DNA of 32,284 nt. It comes from Desulfobulbaceae bacterium (GTDB lineage Bacteria > Desulfobacterota > Desulfobulbia > Desulfobulbales > Desulfobulbaceae). The DNA lies in contig WFUT01000230.1 of assembly GCA_015484845.1 (NCBI GenBank), forward strand, positions 1-32,284, written 5' to 3'. Shown here piece by piece: positions 15,945 through 24,548 of the stretch; the first letter of the stretch is position 1, and each line of letters opens with the position of its first letter. A program made the translations under genes and the position numbers. The notes beneath the pieces were generated by a model, which made no database searches, was not told the DNA's origin, and saw only the letters and a program-made list of their open reading frames with translations.

Positions 15945-18020
15945 TCACCCCTTGAGCGCCGAGGCGATGACCTCCATGAGATCGTCCAGCCGGTAGGGCT
16001 TGGCAATGACGCCGGCAAAACCGTGCCCAGCGTGATTGGCCATGATCGGGTCGTTGGAATAGCCGCTGGAGACGATGGCCCTGACATCCGGGTCCATCTC
16101 CCTCAATTTCCCGATGGCCTCCAGGCCGCCCATGCCGCCGGGGATGGTCAGGTCCATGATGACCACGTCAAACCGCCTTCCCCGCTTCAGGAAGGATGCG
16201 TATTTATCCACCGCTTCCGCGCCGTCGGCCGCGGTCTCGACCAGGAATCCCTTTTCGCTCAGCATCTCGGCGGCCACGCGGCGCACCGGTTCCTCGTCGT
16301 CCATGATCAGGATCCGGCGCCTGGCAGCGGAAACCGGTTCCATGGTGTGCGGCTGTTCCTCTCTTTTCGCGCTGCCTGCCGGCAGGTAGATGTGGAAGCT
16401 GGTGCCCTTGCCCCGTTCCGATTCCACCTCCATGTAGCCGCCGTGCCTGGTGATGATGGAGGAGGCGGTGGCCAGGCCGAGGCCGCTGCCCTTCTGCTTG
16501 GTGGTGAAGTAGGGATCGAAGATCCTCTCCAGGTACTGCTCCGGGATGCCGATGCCATGATCCCGGACCGTGATCCGGACATGGGGGCCGGGAGTGAGCG
16601 GCAGGCCGGACTGCGCGTCGATGGAGACATTGCGGCATTCGATCTCGATGGTGCCGCCCCTGGGCATGGCCTGCATGGCATTGATCAGCAGGTTGTTGAT
16701 CACCTGGCTCAACTGGCCCGGGTCGGCCTCGATGCGCTGCAGGTCGTCCGGGACGTCGAAACGGCAGCGGACATTGGAGCCGCTGAGGACAAAGGAGGCG
16801 GATTCCGAGAGCAGCGGCGGCAGGGAGACAGGCTTCTTGATGGGCTGGCCGCCCCTGGAAAAGGTCAGGAGCTGGCCGGTCAGGTCCCGGGCCCGGACCG
16901 CCGCCTTTTCAGCATCCTGCAGGTACTCGGTGACCGGATCATCCGCCGTGGCGTGCATGGAGGCCAGGGAGATGTTGCCGAGGATCGCGGTGAGCAGGTT
17001 GTTGAAATCATGGGCAATGCCTCCGGCGAGAATGCCCAGGGAATCGAGTCGGTCCAGGCGGCGCAGTATCTCCTCCTGCCGGTCACGTTCGGTGATGTCC
17101 CGGAAGATGATGATATGGCCGCTCAGTCCGTCGTCGTCCTCGACCCTGGATCCCAGGGCCTCGCCGGAAAAGGTTGTGCCGTTTTTGCGGCGGAACTGGA
17201 TCTTCTGCACCCGGCCCTGTGGCGGCGTCCCGCCCTGTTCCAGGCACCGGCGCAGGAGCCGGGAACCGCCGGGATCGGCAAAGAGCTCGCTGACGTTCCT
17301 GCCGGAGAGTTCCTCCATGGTGTAGCCGCACTGCCGGCCGAGGGCGGGATTGATCTGCAGGATCCGGAAGTCGGGGTCGACAAAGACGACACAGTCGGAG
17401 ATGGCGTTGAAGATGGCATCGAACTCGGCCTGTTGCCTGGCCAGCCGCAGCTCCGCCTTTTTCTGCTGCGCAAGCCGGTTCTTCCGTTCCACCTCCACGC
17501 CGATCCGCTGGGCAAAGATCCGCAGCAGGTCCTTGTCTTCCTCGGAAAAGGGGTGGTAGTGGTCATCGAGCAGGCACATGACGGCAACCACCTTGCCCTC
17601 GCTGTCCAGGGAGGGAAAGCCGCAGTAGGTGTAGGCGTTGTGCTTCTTGAGAAAGACGGCCTCCGGGAACTTGTTGACCACGTCGTGATATACCCGCAGG
17701 TCGCGGGTATCCTGCACCGTGGAACAGGGGGTGTTGGCCAGCACGCAGGTGCCGGCATCGGTCATGATATCGCCGGACCGGTAGACGCTGAGAAAGTTCA
17801 GGTCCCCGCCGTCGATCTCCGACAGGCAGACCACCTTGACATCGAGTAACTCGCCGATCATGCCGGCGATCCTGCGGAAGATATCCACCGGCTCGCCGGA
17901 GAGGGTCATGCTGAGCTCCGCGATCTTCTTCAGCCGCTCGATGGTGGCCGCGCCCTGCCTGTCCGGCGCTGTTGTTCCGTTGTCGGCCGCGTCCCGCGGC
18001 CCTTCTGCCTTGCTGTTCAT
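15945..18020 (-). CDS. Hybrid sensor kinase, GAF-PAS-HisKA-HATPase-receiver
   Basis: A cytoplasmic hybrid histidine kinase of 691 residues. In order: GAF domain (about 35-180), coiled coil, PAS (about 198-310), HisKA with His337 in AGGIAHDFNNLL, HATPase (about 425-550; NNLLINAMQAM, DHGIGIP, GSGLGLA), and a C-terminal receiver (about 568-690) with the acceptor Asp623 in VIMDLTIPGG and Lys674. The acidic pair DDEE lies at its start. This is the usual layout of AHDFNN-type kinases. Start at ATG 18020 is preferred; the frame runs to a TTG at 18098 whose added residues look unlike protein. It has no signal peptide or membrane segment. It lies between a GGDEF-EAL gene and a LivK-type gene on the same strand. 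Confidence 0.88.
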   Translation of the reverse strand: MNSKAEGPRDAADNGTTAPDRQGAATIERLKKIAELSMTLSGEPVDIFRRIAGMIGELLDVKVVCLSEIDGGDLNFLSVYRSGDIMTDAGTCVLANTPCSTVQDTRDLRVYHDVVNKFPEAVFLKKHNAYTYCGFPSLDSEGKVVAVMCLLDDHYHPFSEEDKDLLRIFAQRIGVEVERKNRLAQQKKAELRLARQQAEFDAIFNAISDCVVFVDPDFRILQINPALGRQCGYTMEELSGRNVSELFADPGGSRLLRRCLEQGGTPPQGRVQKIQFRRKNGTTFSGEALGSRVEDDDGLSGHIIIFRDITERDRQEEILRRLDRLDSLGILAGGIAHDFNNLLTAILGNISLASMHATADDPVTEYLQDAEKAAVRARDLTGQLLTFSRGGQPIKKPVSLPPLLSESASFVLSGSNVRCRFDVPDDLQRIEADPGQLSQVINNLLINAMQAMPRGGTIEIECRNVSIDAQSGLPLTPGPHVRITVRDHGIGIPEQYLERIFDPYFTTKQKGSGLGLATASSIITRHGGYMEVESERGKGTSFHIYLPAGSAKREEQPHTMEPVSAARRRILIMDDEEPVRRVAAEMLSEKGFLVETAADGAEAVDKYASFLKRGRRFDVVIMDLTIPGGMGGLEAIGKLREMDPDVRAIVSSGYSNDPIMANHAGHGFAGVIAKPYRLDDLMEVIASALKG

Positions 18021-18138
18021 GAAAGCATGCGTCCTTGGTGCCCGGGGGCGGGCACAGGGTATTGGTGAATGGTCGCGTCCGGCGACCGGCTTTGTCAACA
18101 GTCACTTTTTCCCGTCCCGTGACAGGGCGCGTCGGCGG

Positions 18139-20298
18139 TCAGGGTTCGGCGGCGCCAGGCGTGAAGCCGCCCTGGTGGCGTTGGAGAAATTCCAGGATGT
18201 CGGCGGCGGCCAGCGGCCGGCTGAACAGGAAACCCTGGACTCCCCTGCAGTAGAGCCTGCGCAGCAGCGCGAGCTGGTCCGTGGTTTCAACGCCCTCGGC
18301 AATAACCTCCAGGCCGAGGCTCTCGGCCATGGCCAGGATCGCCTCCAGGATCTTGGCGTCCTCCCTGCGCCGGGTAATGCCGGTGATGAAGTTGCGGTCC
18401 ACCTTCAGGCAGTCCAGCGGCAGGATCTTGAGCCATTCAAAGGAGGAGCAGCCGGTGCCGAAGTCGTCCACCGCGATGCGGATGCCCAGCTCGCGAAGCT
18501 GCTGCAGCACGCAGACCGCCTTCTGCGGGTCCTGCATGACCGCGCTCTCGGTCAGCTCGATCTCGAGAAACCGCCCGTCCAGGCCGGTGGTGGCCAGGGT
18601 GGAGGTGATATGCTCCACCAGGTCGTCCCGGGAAAACTGCCGGTTGGAGAGATTGACCGCCACCCGCAGCCGCGGGTAGCCGGTGGCGTGGATCTCCCGG
18701 ATCTGCCGGCAGGCGGTGCGCAGGACCCACTGGCCGATGAGGTGGATCAGCTCGCTCTGCTCGGCTATGGGGATGAAGTCCAGGGGCGGCACCAGGCCGC
18801 GCTGCGGGTGCTGCCAGCGGATGAGCGCCTCGAGGCCGATGATCTCCAGGGTGTCCAGGCTGACCTGCGGCTGGAAGTGGAGGACCAGTTCGTTGCGGGC
18901 CAGGGCGCGGCGCAGGTCATTCTCCACGGTCAGCCGTTCCCTGGCCGATTCGTTCATGCTCTCGGTATAGTACTGGTACTTGTTCTTGCCCAGGCTCTTG
19001 GCGTGGTACATGGCCAGGTCGGCGTTCTTGAACAGGGTGTCCGCATCGTCACCGTCCGCCGGAAAGACCGCGATGCCGATGCTGGCCGTGACCACCACCT
19101 CGTTGCCCTCGAGGAAGAAGGGCGCTGCCAGTTCGTTGAGCAGCCGGTCGGCCACCATGGCGGCGTCCTGGACCCTGGCCATCTCGTTGAGCAGGATGAT
19201 GAACTCGTCGCCGCCCAGCCGGGAGATCGTGTTGCCGAGGTCCGAGCGGAACCTGGCCACGCAGTCACTGCTGCGCAGGGCGAACCGCAGCCGCTTGGCC
19301 ACCGACTGGAGCAGCGAGTCGCCCACCGCGTGGCCCAGGGTGTCGTTGATGCGCTTGAAGGAGTCGAGGTCGATGATCATGGTCGCCATGATCCGGTTGT
19401 GGCGGCGGGCGTGCTCCAGGGAGCGGGACAGGAGTTTCTTGTAATAGGTCCGGTTGGGCAGGCCGGTGAGGGTGTCGTAGTAGGCCATGTGCCGGATGCG
19501 GAGCTCGTCCTGCTTGCGCTTGGTGATGTTGCGCGAGATATGCACCACCTGCCTGATACGGCCCTCCCTGTTCCTGACCGGGACGGTGTGGATCTCCACG
19601 TAGTGATGGCCGCCGCTTTCGGACCTGTGGCGGTGCTCGCACATGGCGGGCTCGCCGCTCTCCAGGGTGTGCGACATGGGGCATTCATCGTCGGGCGGCG
19701 TACAGGGCGCCTGGCGGCGGTGGGTCACGGCGAAGCAGGGCCTGCCGATGACCTCGTCCTCGGTGAGGCCGAATTCCTCCAGGAAGCTGGCATTGACATT
19801 GTCGATGGAAAAATCGTCCACGTTGATGATGGCAATGGAGTCCTGCAGGCTGTCGAGCACGGTCTTCAGGAATTGCGTGGAACGTTCCATGGCCCTGGTC
19901 CGCTGCTCGACCCGTTTTTCCAGGGTCTCGTTGAGGATGCGCAGCTTGCGGTCGGTCTGCCGGAACCAGTCCAGGGACCGGTGGCAGATGTTGATGACAA
20001 TGAAGACAAAGATGGCGCCGCCGGCAAAGACCAGGCCGGTGACCAGTTCCAGGGGAAAGCCGATGCCGGTGAAGAGGATGAAATCGAAGAACAGGTATCC
20101 CAGGCAGAAAAACAGGAGCAGGGCCACCAGGATCCGCCACTGGAGCTGAAAGACGGCCGGGGCGAGAGCCATGGCCCGGCGCACCGTTCGCAGGGACAGC
20201 ACGAGGAAGACGAACCCGGCCAGGACCAGGACGATGGCAAGGGTGTTGACAAGGCTCATACGGGTATTCCCGGCGTGGTGGCGGTCCTGCAGGACCAT
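18139..20298 (-). CDS. Membrane PAS-GGDEF-EAL cyclic-di-GMP protein
   Basis: A 719-residue inner-membrane protein predicted to make or break cyclic di-GMP. Three membrane segments (about 15-36, 54-78, 82-105) precede a coiled coil, a PAS domain (about 142-262) with a Cys-rich patch (CTPPDDEC, MCEH), a GGDEF domain with intact GGDEF (362-366), and an EAL domain (about 457-712) with EALIRW, VNLSNRQF, ELTES, VDDFGTG and AEGVET. A ten-residue insert lies between RSSD and RLGGDEF. Both active sites look intact, so it may be bifunctional. ATG 20298 follows GAAGAGAAG; ATG 20259 is an alternative. It diverges from prfB and ends 119 bases before the hybrid kinase start. Confidence 0.88.
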   Translation of the reverse strand: MVLQDRHHAGNTRMSLVNTLAIVLVLAGFVFLVLSLRTVRRAMALAPAVFQLQWRILVALLLFFCLGYLFFDFILFTGIGFPLELVTGLVFAGGAIFVFIVINICHRSLDWFRQTDRKLRILNETLEKRVEQRTRAMERSTQFLKTVLDSLQDSIAIINVDDFSIDNVNASFLEEFGLTEDEVIGRPCFAVTHRRQAPCTPPDDECPMSHTLESGEPAMCEHRHRSESGGHHYVEIHTVPVRNREGRIRQVVHISRNITKRKQDELRIRHMAYYDTLTGLPNRTYYKKLLSRSLEHARRHNRIMATMIIDLDSFKRINDTLGHAVGDSLLQSVAKRLRFALRSSDCVARFRSDLGNTISRLGGDEFIILLNEMARVQDAAMVADRLLNELAAPFFLEGNEVVVTASIGIAVFPADGDDADTLFKNADLAMYHAKSLGKNKYQYYTESMNESARERLTVENDLRRALARNELVLHFQPQVSLDTLEIIGLEALIRWQHPQRGLVPPLDFIPIAEQSELIHLIGQWVLRTACRQIREIHATGYPRLRVAVNLSNRQFSRDDLVEHITSTLATTGLDGRFLEIELTESAVMQDPQKAVCVLQQLRELGIRIAVDDFGTGCSSFEWLKILPLDCLKVDRNFITGITRRREDAKILEAILAMAESLGLEVIAEGVETTDQLALLRRLYCRGVQGFLFSRPLAAADILEFLQRHQGGFTPGAAEP

Positions 20299-20424
20299 TG
20301 TTCTTCTCTTCCATTGTATGGGACAGGGCAACAGCAGGCAAGGTGAATCGGGAAGAAGGCCCTGTGCCGCAGGGGCTGCGGCCGGGGAGCGGCCGGCGGC
20401 TGCCCGGCTGCCTCTTTTCTCCCC

Positions 20425-20453
20425 TTGAGACTTCGCCGCGGAAAGATTATTAT
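20425..20453 (+). promoter_or_regulatory. Sigma-70 promoter for prfB
   Basis: TTGAGA (20425-20430), 17-base spacer, TATTAT (20448-20453); each hexamer matches at five of six bases. Transcription would start near 20460, giving a 130-base leader to prfB. Confidence 0.6.
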
Positions 20454-20459
20454 ACAATG

Positions 20460-20479
20460 TTCAGGACAGTTCAGGACAG
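20460..20479. repeat. Tandem 10-bp direct repeat at the prfB transcription start
   Basis: TTCAGGACAG occurs twice head to tail (20460-20469 and 20470-20479), starting seven bases after the -10 of the prfB promoter and in the divergent region with the GGDEF-EAL gene. One helical turn per unit suits a protein binding site; this is inference. Confidence 0.6.
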
Positions 20480-20589
20480 GAATCGGGCTTTATATGATCA
20501 CCTGGCAGGGGCATCCGGCAGTTCCCGTCGCCGCCGGCGGCATCCGGAATGTCGCGTGTCCCTGTTTTCTCATAACCACGAGGACAACC

Positions 20590-21706
20590 ATGGCTGAAGT
20601 AAGCGAGGCTGCCGAGGCGAAACAGAAACTCAACGCTCTCAAGGGTCGGATGCTGGCCCTGAAGGAGCATCTTTGACTTGGATGGCAAGAAGGAAGACAT
20701 CGCCAGGCTGGAACACCAGACCCTGGCCCCGGAGTTCTGGAATGACCAGGCCACGGCCAAGAGGGTGCAGAAGGAGCTGGGCCAGCTCCAGGACCTGATC
20801 GGCAACTGGGAAAAGAACTTCGATGACCTGGAAGAGGCCGACATGCTGCTCGACATGGCCATCGAGGAGAAGGACGCCGAGACCTACCAGGAGGTGGTCG
20901 CCAGCCTGGACGAGCTGGGCCGGCGCATCGACATTGTCGAACTGGAGTGCATGTTCAGCGGCGAGCACGACGCCGGCAACGCCCTGGTCACCATCCATGC
21001 CGGGGCCGGCGGCACCGAGGCCCAGGACTGGGTGAGCATGCTGACCCGCATGTACCTGCGCTGGGCCGAGGACAAGGGGTTCAAGGCCGATATCCTGGAC
21101 CTGCTGCCCGGCGACGAGGCCGGCACCAAGAGCGTCACCATCCGGGTCCGCGGCAAGTACGCCTACGGCTACCTCCGTTCCGAGGTCGGCATCCACCGGC
21201 TGGTGCGGATCTCGCCCTTTGACACCTCGGGGCGCCGCCACACCTCCTTTGCCTCGGTGATGGTCCTGCCCGAGCTCGATGACACCATCGAGATCGATAT
21301 CAATGAAAAGGACCTGCGCATCGACACCTACCGGGCCAGCGGCGCCGGCGGCCAGCATGTCAACAAGACCGACTCGGCCATCCGCATCACCCACCTGCCC
21401 ACCGGCATCGTGGTCCAGTGCCAGAACGAGCGCTCGCAGCACCGGAACAAGGACATGGCCATGAAGATGCTCATGGCCCGGCTGTACGAGAAGGAGAAGG
21501 AGGAGCAGGCCCGCGAGCAGGAGAACCTGCACGGCGACAAGAAGGAGATAGCCTGGGGCAGCCAGATCCGTTCCTATGTCCTGCAGCCCTACCGGATGAT
21601 CAAGGATCACCGGACCGGGCTCGAGGAGGGCAACGTGGACGCGGTCCTGGACGGCCGCCTCGATCCCTTTATCAAGGCCTTTCTGCTCTGGCAGCCCGGG
21701 GACTGA
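20590..21706 (+). CDS. prfB: Peptide chain release factor 2 (programmed +1 frameshift)
   Basis: RF2 releases the finished peptide at UGA and UAA codons. Translation begins at ATG 20590 (GAGGA six bases before it), runs 28 codons to CTT-TGA at 20671-20676, shifts +1 and continues from GAC at 20675 to 21706, giving 371 residues, like E. coli RF2. The stop-recognition tripeptide SPF is at 208-210 and the catalytic GGQ at 253-255. RF2 controls its own level through this in-frame UGA. The stop codon abuts the start of the next gene. The coordinates span both frames; it is not a broken gene. Confidence 0.97.
20662..20677 (+). promoter_or_regulatory. prfB +1 frameshift site
   Basis: AAGGAG (20662-20667), three bases, then CTT TGA C (20671-20677). 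The internal Shine-Dalgarno-like motif, the slippery CUU and the UGA followed by C are the standard elements of RF2 autoregulation. Confidence 0.95.
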
Positions 21707-22978
21707 ATGAAGGCGGCCGCGCGGACCGGCGGACGGCATGCGCCGCGCACCCTGAAGGAACATCCTTCCTGCGCCTGGTGCGGCGCCTGCAGCGTGGTCT
21801 GCCCCGTGTACCGGGTCGATGTGCGCGAATCGCTGACGGCCCGCGGCAAGATGCACCTTCTGGCCTCGCCCCTGGCCAGGCGTCCCTCTGCCACCTTCCA
21901 GGATATCTTCTCCCGCTGCCTGCTCTGCGGGGCCTGCGAGAACACCTGTCCCCGGCAGCTGCCGATCCGGGAGCTGGTCGTGGCGGCCCGCAGCGGCTTC
22001 TCCGCCTTCTACGGCCGGCACGGCGTGCGCAAGACCCTGGCCCGGCTGGCCCTGTCCCGGCCGCCCTTGCTGGATGGACTGGTGCGGGCCGGCGTTCTCC
22101 TGGAGGACCGTCTCCGTTCCCTGCCCGCTGACAGCGGCCTGCGCCTGAAGCTGGGCCTGCTGGAGGATCGTCCCGTTCTTGCCCGCTCCGGGATCCCCTC
22201 CGGCTGCCGGCAGGAGCGCCCGGGTGCGGTGGGCTACTTCACCGGCTGCCTTGCCCGCCACCTGCAACCGGCCGTGGGCCGGGCCACAGTCCGTCTCCTC
22301 GGGGACCTGGCCGGCCGCCGGGCCTTCGTGCCCGCCGGCCAGTGCTGCTGCGGCCTGGCCGCGCTCTCGGCCGGCAGGAGCGACGAGGCCCGCCGCCTGG
22401 CCCGGCGCAACATGGAGGCCTTTGCCGGCAGCCAGGGGCCGATCCTGACCTCCTGCGCCTCCTGCTCGGCGCACCTGGCCGCATATCCCGATCTCTTTCG
22501 TGACGATCCGGCCCTGTACAGGCAGGCGCAGGCCTTTGCCGGCCGGGTGCGGGAGTTCGGCGACTTTTTCCTGGAACCGGCCAGGGCGGCGGGCCTTCGG
22601 GCGCGGGCCCCGGTCAGGGTCCATTACCATGATCCGTGCCACCTGCGTTTCTCGGCCCGGGGCGGGGCCGCGCCCCGGCGCCTGCTGGACAGTATCGGCC
22701 GGGCGCGGCGGACCGAGCCGGAACAGGGCCCGCTCTGCTGCGGCCAGGGCGGCCTCTTTCACCTCGGATACCCGGAGCTGTCCATGGCCGTGTTCAGAAA
22801 ATGCCTGGAGGGCGCCATGGCAGAGAGGCCCGGCCTGGTGGTGACCACCTGTTCCGGCTGTCTCATGCAGTGGCAGGAGGGCGCCGCCCGGGAGCGGGCA
22901 GGGGTGCGGGTTCTCCATCTCGCCGTTTTCCTGGATGAATGCCTGTCTCCGGCCGGGGAGGGATCCGGCGGGTCCTGA
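21707..22978 (+). CDS. Fe-S oxidoreductase, GlcF/LutA/HdrD-like
   Basis: A 423-residue cytoplasmic electron-transfer protein. Two [4Fe-4S] ferredoxin sites lie at the N terminus: C22, C25, C28, C32 and C71, C74, C77, C81. Two cysteine-rich CCG domains follow, one with C181, C213-C215, C250 and C253, the other with C311, C344-C345, C382 and C385 (HDPCHLRF, CCGQGG). The same layout serves glycolate oxidase GlcF, D-lactate dehydrogenase subunits and heterodisulfide reductase subunits. No FAD-linked oxidase gene is next to it, so the substrate cannot be named. The ATG directly follows the prfB stop, so translation is probably coupled. Confidence 0.85.
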   Translation: MKAAARTGGRHAPRTLKEHPSCAWCGACSVVCPVYRVDVRESLTARGKMHLLASPLARRPSATFQDIFSRCLLCGACENTCPRQLPIRELVVAARSGFSAFYGRHGVRKTLARLALSRPPLLDGLVRAGVLLEDRLRSLPADSGLRLKLGLLEDRPVLARSGIPSGCRQERPGAVGYFTGCLARHLQPAVGRATVRLLGDLAGRRAFVPAGQCCCGLAALSAGRSDEARRLARRNMEAFAGSQGPILTSCASCSAHLAAYPDLFRDDPALYRQAQAFAGRVREFGDFFLEPARAAGLRARAPVRVHYHDPCHLRFSARGGAAPRRLLDSIGRARRTEPEQGPLCCGQGGLFHLGYPELSMAVFRKCLEGAMAERPGLVVTTCSGCLMQWQEGAARERAGVRVLHLAVFLDECLSPAGEGSGGS

Positions 22979-23061
22979 CGGCCGGCCGCTGTCGTGGCCC
23001 CGTGGCCGTGGATGACGGTGAACGGCGCCCTGCCGGGAAGTTGCAGAAAATCCTTGTTTCA

Positions 23062-23089
23062 CCGGCCTCTTACTGCTAAAAAGAGCCGG
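23062..23089. repeat. Hairpin upstream of dgt
   Basis: CCGGCCTCTT (23062-23071) pairs with AAGAGCCGG (23081-23089) with one bulged C and a 9-base loop. A TTGACA follows at 23091 but no -10 is found at the right distance. It may be a weak terminator for the preceding gene; no T run follows. Confidence 0.35.
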
Positions 23090-23199
23090 ATTGACAAGGA
23101 AATCAGGTGGCCGCCGGCAGGATGGGCGCGGTCCCCGGCCGGCGGGGGCAGGGACCGTTGGCCGGCAGTGGCGCAGGCCGCGCCTGCCGGGGGAGTGTG

Positions 23200-24273
23200 A
23201 TGAGCAAGAGTATTCGACAACAGCTCGAGGAACAGGAGCGGCAGATCCTCTCTGCCCATGCCTGCCTGAGCTGCGAGTCCCGGGGGCGGCTGCGCGAGGA
23301 ACCGGATTTCTGCGACCTGCGCACGGTCTTTCAGCGCGACAGGGACCGGATCATCCATTCCAAGACCTTTCGCCGTCTCAAGCACAAGACCCAGGTCTTC
23401 CTGGCCCCGGCCGGCGACCACTACCGGACCCGGTTGACCCACGTGCTGGAGGTGGCGCAGATCGCCCGGACCATCGCGGTCTGCCTGCGCCTGAACGAGT
23501 ACCTGACCGAGGCCATCGCCCTGGGCCATGACCTGGGCCACACCCCCTTTGGTCATGCCGGCGAGTTCAGTCTCAACCAGCTGCACCCGGGCGGGTTCAA
23601 GCACTACCGGCAGAGCCTCAGGATCGTGGATTTCCTGGAAAACCACGGCCGCGGCCTGAACCTGACCTGGGAGGTGCGCAACGGGATCCTCAAGCATTCC
23701 AAGGGATACCGCGATATCCTGCCCGATGATTCCGTGGAGCTGCCGGCCACCCTGGAGGGGCAGGTGGTGCGGGTGGCCGATATCATGGCCTATGTCAACC
23801 ATGACATGGACGATGCCCTGCGCGCCGGCATGATCCGGGAGAGCGACCTGCCCGCCCACCTGCGGGCCGTGGTGGGCGACAACTCCTCGCTGCGCATCGA
23901 CGCCATGGTACGGGACCTGGTCTTCAACACCCTCAGGCAGGATGACGGCCGCCTGCACCTGAGCCCCCTGATGACCGAGACCATCACCGAGCTCCGCGCC
24001 TTTCTCTATGACCATGTCTACCGCAACTGGCGGGTGCATGCCGAGTTCGAGAAGGCGCAGCGGGTGATCAGGGACCTGTACGGGTTTTTCCTGGAGCACG
24101 AGTTTCCCGACGGCTCCGTCTCCACCTGCACCAGGAGAGAGCCGGTCAGCTCCGGGGAGGAGGAGAGGAAACGGCACCGCCGGGTCTGCGATTTCATCGC
24201 CGGCATGACCGACCGCTATGCCCTGGACCTCTACGAGCTGATCTTCATGCCCAAGCCGTGGTCCGTGCTGTAG
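23200..24273 (+). CDS. dgt: Deoxyguanosinetriphosphate triphosphohydrolase-like (dNTPase)
   Basis: A 357-residue HD-domain enzyme that splits dNTPs into deoxynucleoside and triphosphate. Metal-binding residues are visible: His81 in THVLEVAQIARTIA, His110-Asp111 in LGHDLGHTPFGHAGE, and Asp193 in RVADIMAYVNHDMDDAL. SCESRGR near residue 24 is typical of the family's opening. Length fits the shorter dNTPase class rather than the 505-residue E. coli Dgt. GGGGGAG four bases before ATG 23200 decides the start; the open frame continues to 23107 but without signal. It lies 221 bases after the Fe-S gene. Confidence 0.93.
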   Translation: MSKSIRQQLEEQERQILSAHACLSCESRGRLREEPDFCDLRTVFQRDRDRIIHSKTFRRLKHKTQVFLAPAGDHYRTRLTHVLEVAQIARTIAVCLRLNEYLTEAIALGHDLGHTPFGHAGEFSLNQLHPGGFKHYRQSLRIVDFLENHGRGLNLTWEVRNGILKHSKGYRDILPDDSVELPATLEGQVVRVADIMAYVNHDMDDALRAGMIRESDLPAHLRAVVGDNSSLRIDAMVRDLVFNTLRQDDGRLHLSPLMTETITELRAFLYDHVYRNWRVHAEFEKAQRVIRDLYGFFLEHEFPDGSVSTCTRREPVSSGEEERKRHRRVCDFIAGMTDRYALDLYELIFMPKPWSVL

Positions 24274-24297
24274 CGCGGTTGCCGGCCGGGCACCACC

Positions 24298-24341
24298 TCA
24301 ACCTCGTGACGCCGCTCTTTCAACCTCGTGAGACGGCTCTG
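24298..24341. repeat. Imperfect 22-bp tandem direct repeat
   Basis: Two units with a 22-base period start with the identical TCAACCTCGTGA (24298-24309 and 24320-24331) and then agree at 6 of 10 further positions. It lies at the start of the non-coding stretch between dgt and valS. Confidence 0.6.
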
Positions 24342-24405
24342 CGGTGTCAGGTAAGCAAGTGCAGGATTGAGGTCATACTGTGCGGCTGTGACCCGGAAGC
24401 CCGGT

Positions 24406-24540
24406 CCAGCCACGCTGGTTGTGCACGTCTGCGCCCTTGATGCCTTGCATCTCCGGCGTAATCGCCAATTGCAGGATGGAGGGGACAGTGGCCCGCTGCG
24501 GGTCATCTCCGTATCCTGCCAACATCTTAACCGTTTTTTT
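24406..24540 (+). other. Structured non-coding leader upstream of valS
   Basis: The sequence from dgt to valS (24274-24548) has no credible gene but is rich in short perfect hairpins: CCAGC-CAC-GCTGG (24406-24418), GATGC-CTT-GCATC (24439-24451), GGCG-TAAT-CGCC (24455-24466). A longer one pairs GCAGGAT (24471-24477) with ATCCTGC (24513-24519), GGAG with CTCC (24478-24481, 24507-24510) and a 6-bp top stem (24490-24504). A run of seven T ends at 24540. It could be an attenuator-type leader of valS or the remains of a small mobile repeat. It lacks the T-box consensus. Confidence 0.5.
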
Positions 24541-24548
24541 ATCGCATA

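Noticed and set aside
18093-18098. TTGACA on the minus strand, and TTG start, ahead of the hybrid kinase
   Set aside because: No -10 hexamer at 16-18 bases; the added N-terminal residues are not protein-like, and ATG 18020 is a better start.
17836-20346. Long plus-strand frame of 836 codons
   Set aside because: It lies opposite the hybrid kinase and GGDEF-EAL genes, which have full domain motifs; its own translation is low-complexity Gly/Val/Asp/Gln-rich, as expected of an antisense shadow in GC-rich DNA.
20671-20676. Frameshift or pseudogene in prfB
   Set aside because: The in-frame TGA is the conserved programmed +1 site with its AAGGAG stimulator, so the gene is intact.
20639-23062. Long minus-strand frame of 807 codons
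   Set aside because: Antisense shadow of prfB and the Fe-S gene, both supported by motifs.
23091-23119. Promoter with TTGACA before dgt
   Set aside because: The -10 position reads CCGGCA, far from consensus.
24274-24548. T-box riboswitch before valS
   Set aside because: No AGGGTGGNACCGCG-type consensus and no clear valine specifier loop; the terminator-like hairpin is not directly followed by its T run.
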